From: Spongiimicrobium salis
GTDB lineage: Bacteria > Bacteroidota > Bacteroidia > Flavobacteriales > Flavobacteriaceae
Assembly: GCF_043678055.1 (NCBI RefSeq)
Contig: NZ_JBHEQA010000002.1
Coordinates: 1,054,001 to 1,118,000 of the forward strand
Reading direction: 5' to 3'
DNA: 64,000 bases
Under the pieces are notes generated by a model that saw only the letters and a list, made by a program, of their open reading frames with translations, was not told the DNA's origin and made no database searches. A program made the position numbers and the translations under genes. Below are positions 1 through 9,095 of this stretch, one piece after another. Numbering within the stretch: the stretch's first letter is position 1; each line of letters begins with the position of its first letter.

Positions 1-1034
1 TCTGTGATATTTGACGCTCGCAATCTTCCAGGTCTTTCAGGAGCTTCGGTATCGTTGGTTGCACTACCTAAAGTAGTAATATCGATCAGTCTTCTCGGAG
101 ATTCATTTCCTGCGGCATCCGAAGCAGAAATAATAAATCTATAATCCGTTCCCGGTGTCAAGCCCGTCACGGTATGATTAGTAGTCGTAGGGCTTGCGAT
201 AAGCACACCTTCACTGTATATGCTGTAGGACGTTACCCCGACATTATCCGCCGGCTCCAACCAGGACAAGTCTACTGTAGTTTCCGTAATATTGGCCGCA
301 CGTAACCTTCCTGGCCTTTCCGGTGCTTCACTATCGGACACCTCAGCAGTGGTAAAGATTACCCTGCGAGCAGGAGATTCATTCCCCGCCGCATCAACCG
401 CCGCAACGATAAAACTATAGGATGTACTTCCCGTTAATCCTGTGGCTTCATAGGTTGTTCCCGTAGGCGTAGCCACCACTACACCGCCACCGTAAACGAT
501 ATAACCCGTAACACCTACATTATCCGTAGCAGCCGTCCAGGTGATCGTAGCCGACGTTCCAGTAATATTCAACGCTTGTATTCTTGGAATCCCTGTAGGC
601 GCTTCCGTATCAGTACTTTCAACTGTTGCCACACTGAGTAATTTTGTTGGCACAGACTCATTGGCCTCTTCATCTACCGTAGTAACCGTAAAGTCATAGG
701 ATTTGTTTACTTCCAATTTTGTAACACGGTAATTCGTTGTTTTTGAGTTCCCCACATATACCCCATCTTGATAAATGTTGTATCCTTCAATTTTCACATT
801 GTCCGTACCCGGTTCCCAACTCAAATCCGTCAATGTCCTTCCCGTGTTCGAGGCTTTGACATTACTAGGACTGGTAGGCCTCTGGACATCTCCTTCAATA
901 GCATCTGTCAATGCTGTTTTTGTTGTTAAATTAGATGGTTCTTCTTCATTACTTAAGGACAACTCCTCTTCCAAATTTTCTTCTGTACACGACACTGCGA
1001 AAATGAGTAAAAACAGTAAAAAAAACTTCTTCAT
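1..1034 (-). CDS. Fibronectin type III repeat lipoprotein (partial, C-terminus outside window)
   Basis: The frame reads from ATG at 1034 down to the window edge, giving 344 codons without a stop. Residues 1-16 form a lipoprotein signal peptide ending in the lipobox FAVSC, so Cys16 is probably lipidated. After an acidic, Asn/Glu-rich linker come tandem fibronectin type III domains at about 53-138, 146-230 and 239-322, with a fourth starting near 334. Each is introduced by a (T/S/N)D(T/S)EAP linker and ends with a DAAGNESP-type loop; the period is about 93 residues and the last copies are nearly identical. Such arrays usually act as surface spacers that carry an adhesin or enzyme domain further on, but that part is not visible. 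It is divergent from the epimerase gene at 1295. Confidence 0.85.
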   Translation of the reverse strand, partial: MKKFFLLFLLIFAVSCTEENLEEELSLSNEEEPSNLTTKTALTDAIEGDVQRPTSPSNVKASNTGRTLTDLSWEPGTDNVKIEGYNIYQDGVYVGNSKTTNYRVTKLEVNKSYDFTVTTVDEEANESVPTKLLSVATVESTDTEAPTGIPRIQALNITGTSATITWTAATDNVGVTGYIVYGGGVVVATPTGTTYEATGLTGSTSYSFIVAAVDAAGNESPARRVIFTTAEVSDSEAPERPGRLRAANITETTVDLSWLEPADNVGVTSYSIYSEGVLIASPTTTNHTVTGLTPGTDYRFIISASDAAGNESPRRLIDITTLGSATNDTEAPERPGRLRASNIT

Positions 1035-1294
1035 AGTTAGCAATTAATTTTTAGGCGAGCAACTTAATAAATATATAATAACTCAATTACGTATAAACCT
1101 CTTTTTTAGACTTCCAAAAACCGAAAAAAATGCAATTTTAACATATCTGTCAGTAAAAAAAAGTGAGTTTTATCATTCGAATCTGACACTTCATCGAAAT
1201 TTTTTGTTTTTCTGATAAAATCATCGCGCTAGACTATTGTTATTTTTTTTCCATCTTTGCATGGATTCTCCAATAGGAGTTTTAGTTAGAATAT

Positions 1295-2323
1295 ATGACA
1301 ATATTAGTTACAGGTGCGGCTGGTTTTATAGGATATCACGTTTCCAAAAGATTATTGGAACAAAATCATACGGTTATCGGCATAGATAACATGAACGATT
1401 ACTATTCCCCTGATTTAAAATTTGCCCGTCTGCAACAGCTGGGAATTTCAAGGACGGCGGCGGAAAAAAACAATCATCCTACAACCTCTAAAGATTCTCC
1501 ATCGTTATTTACGTTCATTCGTATGGAATTACAGGATAGGCATCATTTACCTTTGATTTTCGAACAATTTCAAATCGAAGCCGTCTGTAACCTAGCTGCG
1601 CAAGCCGGGGTACGCTATAGTCTGGAGCACCCTGAAGCCTATGTGGACAGCAATATTGTAGGTTTCATGAATTTGTTGGAGTGCTGTCGTAATTTCAATA
1701 TAAACCATCTGGTCTATGCCAGTAGTTCCAGTGTTTACGGTTTAAACAAGGAAATTCCTTTTTCTACCAGCGCCAAAGTAGACCACCCCATAAGTATTTA
1801 TGCTGCCAGTAAAAAAAGTAATGAGTTGATGGCCCATACCTATAGCCACCTTTTTGAGCTCCCCACTACGGGATTGCGCTTTTTCACCGTTTATGGCCCC
1901 TGGGGCAGGCCGGATATGGCCATCTACTTGTTTACAGAGGCCATTTCCAAAAATAAGCCCATAAAAGTCTTCAATCAAGGGAACATGGAACGTGATTTTA
2001 CCTTCATTGATGATATTGTCACCGGAGTCGTTAAAGTATTGGAAGCTCCCCTTTCAGAACGAATACAGCACAGTGAATTCTACAAAGTCTATAATATAGG
2101 CAATAATAATGCCGTCTCTCTTGCGCATTTCATTTCCGAAATAGAAAAGAACTTAAACAAAAAAGCCATTAAAGAAATGTTGCCCATGCAACCAGGAGAT
2201 GTAGAAAAGACCTGGGCCAACGTAGATTCTTTGATCGAGGATTATGATTACAGGCCTTCTACGCCCATTTCTGAGGGAATAAAAAAATTCGTAGATTGGT
2301 ACAAAGCATATCATTCCATATAG
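1295..2323 (+). CDS. UDP-glucuronate 4-epimerase-like SDR (342 aa)
   Basis: This is an extended short-chain dehydrogenase predicted to interconvert UDP-GlcA and UDP-GalA in the cytoplasm. Seen: the NAD-binding motif GAAGFIG at residues 7-13, the Ser-rich YASSSSVYG near 141-149, the catalytic Y169xxxK173, and RFFTVYGPWGRPDMA near 195-209, which is typical of the GAE/CapI/LpsL epimerases. DNMNDYYSP after the first beta-strand is also typical of that group. A low-complexity stretch at about 54-70 (NNHPTTSKDSPS) looks like a small insertion. The ATG at 1295 places the glycine motif at the usual position. It is the first sugar-nucleotide gene of the polysaccharide locus but stands alone, convergent with the beta-helix gene. 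The exact substrate is inferred from family resemblance. Confidence 0.85.
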   Translation: MTILVTGAAGFIGYHVSKRLLEQNHTVIGIDNMNDYYSPDLKFARLQQLGISRTAAEKNNHPTTSKDSPSLFTFIRMELQDRHHLPLIFEQFQIEAVCNLAAQAGVRYSLEHPEAYVDSNIVGFMNLLECCRNFNINHLVYASSSSVYGLNKEIPFSTSAKVDHPISIYAASKKSNELMAHTYSHLFELPTTGLRFFTVYGPWGRPDMAIYLFTEAISKNKPIKVFNQGNMERDFTFIDDIVTGVVKVLEAPLSERIQHSEFYKVYNIGNNNAVSLAHFISEIEKNLNKKAIKEMLPMQPGDVEKTWANVDSLIEDYDYRPSTPISEGIKKFVDWYKAYHSI

Positions 2324-2350
2324 ATTCGTTTGGCCAAGCTATCCCAACTC

Positions 2351-3976
2351 CTATGGCCCGATTTTAAGCCTAGCATGTTTTCCTAAGGTGTAATGTGCTG
2401 CTTTAACTATGTTGATCTCACCAGCTCCCAAATTTTCTGGATGGGTTGCGGGAAGTAGCTGATCTAGGGGAACCGTTACTTTTTCTTTTCCGGAAGGTAG
2501 AATCATTTTTTTTAACAGTACAGGCATCTCATCACCCATTCTCAAAAATTCCAAGGAGACTATTAGCGGATAACCTATATCTTTTGATTTTCTCGTAAAG
2601 GTACATTGAGAAGCTTCGGAGGTTTTTGTTATGGTAACCGATGTTCTTGGCAATGCACTATGTGCATGATATTTTACATGAACACTGTCTTGTGCATTCC
2701 CTTCAAAATTCAATTTTTTATTCCTATCCTGTATGACATCGGCAAATTTGGACACAAAAGTTCCTGTGACACTAAAGTTCTTTAATTTCCAATCAAACCA
2801 TGAATCCCCGGATAGGCTGATGGACTTTTTTCCCTGTCCTGCGTCCACTAATAGATTTCGAAAATGTATCCCTCCCGCTGCCGGCTCTTTTTTACGATAA
2901 TTATAGCGTTGTATTTGTATGGGAATTATCTTGTTATCTCTAAAACGGGCGGTATTGTATATTGCAAGGTCTTCAAAAGTGACCAGAAACGCATTTTCCG
3001 TTTTTTTGGTCATGAATGCATACTTGGGAAAGTTTTCAACAATGGTGCGTTTAAAAAGAACGCTCCCTTTTTGTGGATGATTAAAATCTTTGTTCATTCC
3101 GATCTGGATTTCGCCCCCCCAATAAGAACCTTGCTTGTTTCTTGGCACATTTTCCTTATTGTTCCCTGCGATATAACTATCGTAAAAAGCAACTTCGAGC
3201 GGCGAGGAATCTCCATTGGTCTTTGTCAACGCAAACAAAATTCCGGCTTGGGCATTATCGATAAAAGAACAATTCTTAAAGGTGATCCCAATCAAACATT
3301 GGGCCGGATAATTAGGTTCCAGATCTACCCCTGCTCCGGGAAATCTGCCAGATGTTCCCTGAAAAACACAATTTTCGAACAAGCCGCCCTGTAAGCTGAC
3401 GATACTCATTCCTTGCCTCAAATGATTTGAAAAAACAATATCCTTAATGGCAATATCAGAGCAATAACCATAGGGACTTCGCGAACTGATCAGTAGGCCA
3501 TCGCCACCGCTTTCTTCAACCCTAAGTCCTTTTATAGTAATATGGGAACAATCGTAAAGCGCTATGCTATTTCTAAACTCTGAACCCAATCGCCCTAGGC
3601 TTTCCCTATCCATTTTAAACGTAGCCCCATATCCGATAATGGTGATATTGGTAGATTTTTCCAATCGGAACAACATATCGAGTTTTCCATTAAATGCTCC
3701 TTTCCGCTGTTGAAGAATTACACCAGATTCAAAAATTATGGTCTTATCCCTAAGGTTATTGAACCATGAGGGATCAACATTCCAAGGGTTTTCCTGCAGA
3801 TCAACAATAATCGTATCGTTGGCCGAACGTATGGCTTTTTGAAAGGCCTCGGTAGCGTTCTCTTTATTATAACCAAAATCCGATGCCTTCACGGTATCAG
3901 CCTTGGATACGGATACCCCTAAAATGCACCATAGCAAAGTAAACTGAAAAGATCTATCGAAAAATTTAAAATTCAT
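2351..3976 (-). CDS. Secreted right-handed parallel beta-helix protein (541 aa)
   Basis: Residues 1-26 are a Sec signal peptide, with likely cleavage after SKA. Residues about 30-330 contain repeated short strands of the pectate-lyase type (NITIIGYGATF, HITIKGLRVEESGGDGLLI, CSDIAIKDIVFSNH, IGITFKNCSFIDNAQAGILF), the pattern of a right-handed parallel beta-helix. The C-terminal 150 residues are beta-rich and not recognised. Position within a polysaccharide locus suggests a periplasmic or surface lyase, epimerase or hydrolase acting on the locus product, but no catalytic residues can be assigned by eye, so the activity is unknown. It is convergent with the epimerase gene, 27 bp away, and divergent from the main operon that begins at 4263. 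Confidence 0.75.
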   Translation of the reverse strand: MNFKFFDRSFQFTLLWCILGVSVSKADTVKASDFGYNKENATEAFQKAIRSANDTIIVDLQENPWNVDPSWFNNLRDKTIIFESGVILQQRKGAFNGKLDMLFRLEKSTNITIIGYGATFKMDRESLGRLGSEFRNSIALYDCSHITIKGLRVEESGGDGLLISSRSPYGYCSDIAIKDIVFSNHLRQGMSIVSLQGGLFENCVFQGTSGRFPGAGVDLEPNYPAQCLIGITFKNCSFIDNAQAGILFALTKTNGDSSPLEVAFYDSYIAGNNKENVPRNKQGSYWGGEIQIGMNKDFNHPQKGSVLFKRTIVENFPKYAFMTKKTENAFLVTFEDLAIYNTARFRDNKIIPIQIQRYNYRKKEPAAGGIHFRNLLVDAGQGKKSISLSGDSWFDWKLKNFSVTGTFVSKFADVIQDRNKKLNFEGNAQDSVHVKYHAHSALPRTSVTITKTSEASQCTFTRKSKDIGYPLIVSLEFLRMGDEMPVLLKKMILPSGKEKVTVPLDQLLPATHPENLGAGEINIVKAAHYTLGKHARLKIGP

Positions 3977-4050
3977 AGCTAATTTTTACGAGCATTATAA
4001 ATTTGACGATGGAGAAACCGGGCTATTTACCTTAAAATTAAATTCCTACA

Positions 4051-4072
4051 ACGATTTCGCTCTTTAAATCGT
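4051..4072. repeat. Inverted repeat upstream of the polysaccharide operon
   Basis: ACGATTT (4051-4057) and AAATCGT (4066-4072) are perfect inverted copies with an 8-base spacer. They lie in the 286-bp divergent gap between the beta-helix gene and the operon starting at 4263. There is no T-run on either side, so a terminator is unlikely; an operator is possible. The rest of the gap is AT-rich, and no complete TAnnTTTG promoter was found in it. Confidence 0.35.
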
Positions 4073-4262
4073 GCTCCAAAAAATTCGTTTTTTAACAGGT
4101 CCAATCACAGTTGAAAGACACTTTTTTTTCGTCAAAAATCACCCAAAATGTTTTTAATCGTATTTAATGGTATATTGACATTGGCTGAGGCCAATATTAA
4201 TAATATTTTTAAGATATTTGTCCACTTTTAAAACCTTATTAAGAAAAATAACATCTAACCAT

Positions 4263-5261
4263 ATGAACAATACTGATTTTCCTGAGTTAAAGGGGTCAAA
4301 AATTTTAGTAACTGGGGCTGCTGGCTTTATTGGTTCCAATTTATGCGAAACGCTTCTAGAGATTGGAGCAGAAGTTAGGGGATTGGATAATTTTGCTACT
4401 GGAAAAAAAACAAATCTTGAGCGTTTATTAAACGCCCCAAATTTCAAATTCATTGAGGGTGATATCAGAAATTTAGAAACTTGTACGACGGCATGCGAAG
4501 GTGTTGATTTTGTGCTTCACCAAGCTGCTTTAGGTTCGGTACCTAGATCTATCAACGATCCCATTACAAGTAATGAAGTTAATGTTTCCGGATTCCTCAA
4601 TATGCTCAGTGCTTCCCGGGACGCCAAAGTAAAGCGCTTTGTCTATGCCGCTAGCTCTTCCACTTATGGCGATTCAAAAAGTCTTCCTAAAATTGAAGAA
4701 AATATAGGAAAGCCATTATCACCATATGCCATAACTAAGTATGTGAACGAGCTTTATGCGGACATCTTTAGTAAGACCTATGGTCTAGAGACTATTGGTC
4801 TTCGATATTTTAACGTTTTTGGAAGAAAACAGGATCCAAATGGAGCCTATGCCGCGGTAATTCCCAAGTTTGTCATGCAGTTGATGAAGTACGAATCCCC
4901 AACGGTAAACGGTGATGGCTCTTATTCTAGGGATTTCACCTATATCGATAATGTGATCCAAATGAATATACGAGCTATTGTTTCCAATAATAAAGAGGCA
5001 GTAAATACCGTTTACAATGTAGCTTATGGAGAAAGGACCACCTTAAACGAGCTTTTGGAGTTATTGAAGGAATACCTCAGCGATTTTGATGCCAAAATTG
5101 CAGAAGTTCCTGTAAAATATGGCCCTAACAGACAGGGTGACGTTCCACACTCTCTGGCTTCTATTGACAAAGCAAAAAAGATGTTACAATACGACCCCCA
5201 ATTTAACATCAAAGAAGGCCTTAAGAATGCCGTAGAGTGGTATTGGCACAATTTAAAGTAA
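4263..5261 (+). CDS. UDP-N-acetylglucosamine 4-epimerase, WbpP/TviC type (332 aa)
   Basis: An extended SDR predicted to convert UDP-GlcNAc to UDP-GalNAc, or UDP-GlcNAcA to UDP-GalNAcA. Counted from ATG 4263, the NAD motif GAAGFIG is at residues 18-24, the catalytic pair is Y155xxxK159 (YAITK), and QAALGSVPRSINDP near 88-100 is the signature loop of the WbpP/TviC/Gne branch that accepts N-acetylated substrates. RYFNVFGRKQDPNGAYAAV is also typical. A TTG at 4218 would extend the frame by 15 residues, but the ATG gives the normal N-terminus of the family. It is followed 42 bp later by the dehydrogenase gene; this pair is the classic route to UDP-GalNAcA in Vi antigen and Pseudomonas O6 synthesis. 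Confidence 0.88.
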   Translation: MNNTDFPELKGSKILVTGAAGFIGSNLCETLLEIGAEVRGLDNFATGKKTNLERLLNAPNFKFIEGDIRNLETCTTACEGVDFVLHQAALGSVPRSINDPITSNEVNVSGFLNMLSASRDAKVKRFVYAASSSTYGDSKSLPKIEENIGKPLSPYAITKYVNELYADIFSKTYGLETIGLRYFNVFGRKQDPNGAYAAVIPKFVMQLMKYESPTVNGDGSYSRDFTYIDNVIQMNIRAIVSNNKEAVNTVYNVAYGERTTLNELLELLKEYLSDFDAKIAEVPVKYGPNRQGDVPHSLASIDKAKKMLQYDPQFNIKEGLKNAVEWYWHNLK

Positions 5262-5303
5262 CGAATTACAAAATTATATTTTCACAATATAAAACTTAAC
5301 ATT

Positions 5304-6587
5304 TTGAAAAATACAAAAATAGCGGTTATTGGATTAGGGTATGTAGGACTTCCCCTGGCCCGTTTATTTGCAACAAAATATCCTGTAATCGGATTTGATA
5401 TCAATGAAGGGAGAGTTCAGGAATTAAAAAATGGGAATGATAGTACCTTAGAGGTTGACAATGCGGTTCTGAACGAAGTATTATCCGATACTCCCGAAAT
5501 AGAAGGAAATGGATTGTTCTGTTCCTTTGACCTCAATGACATTAAAGATTGTAATTACTATATCGTGACGGTCCCTACCCCAGTGGATAAAAACAATAGG
5601 CCTATTCTTACGCCATTGTACAAAGCCAGCGAAACCGTAGGCGCTATTCTTAAAAAAGGCGATGTGGTCGTTTACGAATCCACGGTTTACCCTGGTGTTA
5701 CCGAGGAAGAATGTGTGCCCGTATTAGAACGGATAAGCGGACTTAAATTCAACGAGGATTTTTACGCGGGCTACTCCCCTGAGCGTATCAATCCTGGGGA
5801 TAAGGAACATACGGTAGAAAAAATATTGAAAGTCACATCAGGCTCAACTCCGGAAATAGCCGAAAAAATCGATGCTTTGTACAATTCCGTTATTGAGGCG
5901 GGAACGCATAAAGCAACATCGATCAAAGTGGCCGAAGCTGCCAAGGTGATAGAAAACTCACAACGAGATATTAATATTGCTTTCGTGAACGAACTTGCCA
6001 AAATTTTTAATTTATTGGATATCGATACGTCTGCTGTGCTTGAAGCCGCAGGGACCAAATGGAATTTCCTTCCCTTCAAACCTGGTTTGGTAGGAGGGCA
6101 TTGTATTGGGGTCGACCCTTATTATTTGGCCCAGAAGGCACAAGAAGTAGGTTATCATCCGGAAATCATTCTTGCCGGAAGAAGAATGAATGATAGTATG
6201 GGACAATATGTGGCCAGTGAAGTAGTGAAACTAATGCTACAAAACGATATCAAGGTAAAAGGAGCCAATGTTCTGGTCATGGGAATCACATTTAAGGAAA
6301 ATTGCCCCGACGTACGTAATACCAGAGTTGTGGATGTCATTAAACACTTGGGAGACTTTGGTACCGAAATTTCGGTTTATGACCCTTGGGCGAATCCAGC
6401 AGAAGTTCAGCACGAATACGGAATAACTACCGTTGATGTGCTTCCTAATGAGAAGTATGATACCGTCGTATTGGCTGTGGCCCATAATGAATTTCTAAAG
6501 ATAGATATGGACAACCTTCTTATTGAAAATGGCATCTTATACGATATTAAGGGAATCATGAAATCTAAAGCGGACGGTACCTTATAA
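5304..6587 (+). CDS. UDP-N-acetyl sugar 6-dehydrogenase, TviB/WbpO type (427 aa)
   Basis: A nucleotide-sugar dehydrogenase that oxidises the C6 hydroxyl twice with NAD to give a uronic acid. Seen: GLGYVGLPLA at residues 10-19 (Rossmann), VPTPVDKNNRP at 90-100, the YESTVYPG segment near 124, K214 in EAAKVIEN, and the catalytic Cys267 in GGHCIGVDPYY. KNNRP and the KWNFLPFKPGLVGGH stretch point to the TviB/WbpO (UDP-GlcNAc/GalNAc) branch rather than UDP-glucose dehydrogenase. The start appears to be TTG at 5304, since no ATG lies in frame before the glycine motif. It works with the preceding epimerase to make UDP-GalNAcA, so the polymer is probably acidic. Confidence 0.88.
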   Translation: MKNTKIAVIGLGYVGLPLARLFATKYPVIGFDINEGRVQELKNGNDSTLEVDNAVLNEVLSDTPEIEGNGLFCSFDLNDIKDCNYYIVTVPTPVDKNNRPILTPLYKASETVGAILKKGDVVVYESTVYPGVTEEECVPVLERISGLKFNEDFYAGYSPERINPGDKEHTVEKILKVTSGSTPEIAEKIDALYNSVIEAGTHKATSIKVAEAAKVIENSQRDINIAFVNELAKIFNLLDIDTSAVLEAAGTKWNFLPFKPGLVGGHCIGVDPYYLAQKAQEVGYHPEIILAGRRMNDSMGQYVASEVVKLMLQNDIKVKGANVLVMGITFKENCPDVRNTRVVDVIKHLGDFGTEISVYDPWANPAEVQHEYGITTVDVLPNEKYDTVVLAVAHNEFLKIDMDNLLIENGILYDIKGIMKSKADGTL

Positions 6588-6654
6588 ACCATTAGGATCT
6601 ACATTGATAGTGTATACGATGGTCCTGCTCTTAAATCATTCCTTGTCGTAAGGT

Positions 6655-7863
6655 ATGGTTCTCAAATTCAATGATGTGAAAGATAATCCACGTATTGACA
6701 AAATAATAACCGGGGTGTTGTTCGCCGGCTTATTTCTTGGATTAGTTTTTGTATACTTTGCCCAAGAAAGGCTTTCGCTACGTATACTGTTCGGCGCCGG
6801 CTTCTCTTTAGGGCCGGAGAAGTATATCAGAATCGGTTCGGTCATCCTCATATTTTTATCGGTCCTGCTTGCTGTCTTTCGTGCTAAAGAGAAGTATCTG
6901 ATACAGATTTATTTGGCCTATATCCTGCTTCTCGCCTACGTTTTTGGCGTATATGTTTTGGGAGGAGGGAGTTTGACCAATACCACTGATTTAATGGATA
7001 TCAAAGGTCCCGGTCCTTGGATATGTCTGGGGCTCATTTTTGTATCCTATAATGAGCTGAGATTTAAGTGGTTCCAATATTTTTTGGCCATAGCGGTCAT
7101 TGTCATTGCATTGATGGGAATCTATACTTTTTTAGATTTCGGCATTGGGAGTTATAGGGGTCAGGCCTTGGCAAAGTACCGAGTTTATGCAGTGACCATG
7201 GTTTGGATAACGCCATATGTATTTTTATCGCTCAAAACCCATAAGACCTTGGCAAAATATCGCGGATTGGCCTTGGTTGCCGGAATTTCACTGGCATTGA
7301 TCATACAGACACGATCTTTCTTGCTCATTTACTTCCTCGTCTTGTTTTTTGACTTCTATCACTCGGAGAAAAAGAGCCTCTATATTCTATCTGCTCTGAT
7401 TTCTGCTTTTTTGTTCTTCTCCGTTTTACTTTCAGGAGAATTTTTAGGTGGAGCCGTAGATTCGTTGGGGCAACGTGGATTAGACGATACGCGTACCGAA
7501 CAATTGCGCGCTTTTTTCAGTCAACTCGATTTTTTTGAGGTCATCGTAGGTAAGGGATCGGATGCTACCTGGAATTTTGGGGGAAAACAATACCCCTATT
7601 TGGACAATCAATGGTTGCTTTTATTATGGTGGGCAGGCCTTATTCCTTTCCTAGCTTATTTGTATTTGACCGCCTACATTCCCATTCGAATGTTCTTGCG
7701 GTCCAAGGATTACGAGACCAAAGTGGAAGCCTTTGTACTCGTTATTTGGGTACTGGCCTGTGCAGGATTGGCCATTTATACCACCATGTCCGTGGATTTC
7801 TTCTTTATCATTATTTGTATTATTCAAGGGAGGTTACTCTATAAATATAGTTTATCTAAATGA
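6655..7863 (+). CDS. O-antigen/exopolysaccharide polymerase-like membrane protein (Wzy-like, 402 aa)
   Basis: A polytopic membrane protein with roughly ten hydrophobic segments, for example at about 16-33, 56-72, 82-100, 115-128, 137-155, 200-220, 240-260 and the last 70 residues. A larger hydrophilic loop at about 275-310 holds LGQRGLDDTRTEQLRAFF and a GKGSD stretch, reminiscent of the periplasmic loop of Wzy/WaaL-type proteins. Sequence alone rarely identifies Wzy; the call rests on topology and on its position directly before a flippase gene and between sugar-nucleotide genes. It overlaps the flippase gene by four bases (ATGA), so the two are translationally coupled. Confidence 0.65.
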   Translation: MVLKFNDVKDNPRIDKIITGVLFAGLFLGLVFVYFAQERLSLRILFGAGFSLGPEKYIRIGSVILIFLSVLLAVFRAKEKYLIQIYLAYILLLAYVFGVYVLGGGSLTNTTDLMDIKGPGPWICLGLIFVSYNELRFKWFQYFLAIAVIVIALMGIYTFLDFGIGSYRGQALAKYRVYAVTMVWITPYVFLSLKTHKTLAKYRGLALVAGISLALIIQTRSFLLIYFLVLFFDFYHSEKKSLYILSALISAFLFFSVLLSGEFLGGAVDSLGQRGLDDTRTEQLRAFFSQLDFFEVIVGKGSDATWNFGGKQYPYLDNQWLLLLWWAGLIPFLAYLYLTAYIPIRMFLRSKDYETKVEAFVLVIWVLACAGLAIYTTMSVDFFFIIICIIQGRLLYKYSLSK

Positions 7864-9095
7864 GTAGAAAGAATACTTTATTAAAAGTAGGTACGATGTA
7901 CGGTGCTACTGGGTTAAAGGTCGTCCTTGGATTTTTGATCAGTATTTTCAATACTAGGGTTCTGGGCAAAGAATCGTATGGAGACCTAAAATTTATAGAA
8001 TCCATAGTTCGGACCATTACAGGTTTTACCACTGCAGGCTTTTTTATTTCCATTACGCGTATTTTGGCAGTAACCAAGGATAAAGGGTTTCAGAAAAAAT
8101 TGTTGGGCTATTTTGTATATATTCTGCTCATTATGGCCGCTATTAGCTCTGCGGCCATGTTCTTGTTCTCTTATGTTGAACCCATCTTTTTTGAACACGG
8201 CTTGAGCCCATTGTTTAAGAACCATTTCTTTGTTGTAATTGCTTTTCTAACGGGAATAGCTATTGCCGAAGTTTTAAAGGGGCTCAATCATATTTATACT
8301 TTGGCACTGACCAGTATTCTCCCAGCAATTATATTTCTAGTCCTTGCCTATACAATAAGTCAATTTTATGATATTGGGGTATCTACAATTTTACTGCTAA
8401 ATTATGGCATAAGCTTTTTTGTTTCTTTAGTAGTAATATTGCGATTAAAGCCAAATATGCGCTATGGAAAAGAAGTTGTTAAAACTGTAGCTCAAGAAAA
8501 CAAAGTCAATGGAAGACCTGTCTATATTGGAAGTTTGGCCGGTGTAGCAACAACTCACCTTGCAACCTTTGCCATATCATATTATCTAGACAATACACAA
8601 GTAGGGTATTATACCTTGGCCCTTACCATTGCTTCTCCCCTTTTAATGATTCCTTCCGTTTTAGGGACTACATTTTATAAGCAATTTGCCAACATTAAGC
8701 GCATTCCAAATAAAGTATTTTTGCTCTCTTTTTCAATTGCTATACCAGCTTTACTTATTTTTTACTTTTTTGTAGAAAAAATTATTTTGCTTTTTTATTC
8801 CGAAGATTACTTGCCGGCAGCTGCTATTGCCAAATTTATTATTATCGCATTTATCTTTCATGGCCTAGGAGATTTGATCAATCGTTTTCTGGGAGCCAAA
8901 GGACAAGGAAAATTATTGCGGAACTCTGCATTTATCGTAGGAGCCGTTAATGTAATCGGTTATCCCATCCTAGTTAAGTTTTTTGGTGTCAATGGCGCAA
9001 TAATGACCAGAATATTGGCGAGTACTTCATATTTTGTTATAATGTTTATATTTTACTCAAATTTCGTTAAAAAGAATAATTATGTTCAAAAATAA
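7860..9095 (+). CDS. Polysaccharide flippase, Wzx-like (411 aa)
   Basis: A membrane protein with about 12 predicted segments spread evenly over its length, matching the MOP-superfamily polysaccharide transporters that move undecaprenol-linked repeat units to the periplasm. The N-terminus (YGATGLKVVLGFLISIFNTRVLG) has the usual amphipathic start followed by a conserved RVLGKESYGDLKF-type motif after the first helix. The start overlaps the preceding polymerase-like gene by four bases and the end overlaps the next gene by 14 bases, so it sits inside a compact operon. Its middle (8300-8800) is more AT-rich than its neighbours, as is common for Wzx genes. Confidence 0.8.
   Translation: MSRKNTLLKVGTMYGATGLKVVLGFLISIFNTRVLGKESYGDLKFIESIVRTITGFTTAGFFISITRILAVTKDKGFQKKLLGYFVYILLIMAAISSAAMFLFSYVEPIFFEHGLSPLFKNHFFVVIAFLTGIAIAEVLKGLNHIYTLALTSILPAIIFLVLAYTISQFYDIGVSTILLLNYGISFFVSLVVILRLKPNMRYGKEVVKTVAQENKVNGRPVYIGSLAGVATTHLATFAISYYLDNTQVGYYTLALTIASPLLMIPSVLGTTFYKQFANIKRIPNKVFLLSFSIAIPALLIFYFFVEKIILLFYSEDYLPAAAIAKFIIIAFIFHGLGDLINRFLGAKGQGKLLRNSAFIVGAVNVIGYPILVKFFGVNGAIMTRILASTSYFVIMFIFYSNFVKKNNYVQK

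Noticed and set aside
1..1034. Periodic DNA similarity that might suggest a CRISPR or satellite array
   Set aside because: The period of about 280 bases and an intact reading frame show that it comes from repeated fibronectin type III domains.
1237..1259. TTG and CATCTTTG before the epimerase gene at 1295
   Set aside because: One mismatch in the -7 box and a spacer of only 12 bases.
2864..3394. A 176-codon plus-strand open frame
   Set aside because: Lies fully inside the beta-helix gene on the other strand, has no family features and an implausible composition (many Cys, Ile, Arg), as expected for an antisense shadow.
4181..4194. TTGGC-TGAG-GCCAA hairpin before the polysaccharide operon
   Set aside because: Only a 5-bp stem without T-run; such short palindromes are frequent by chance.
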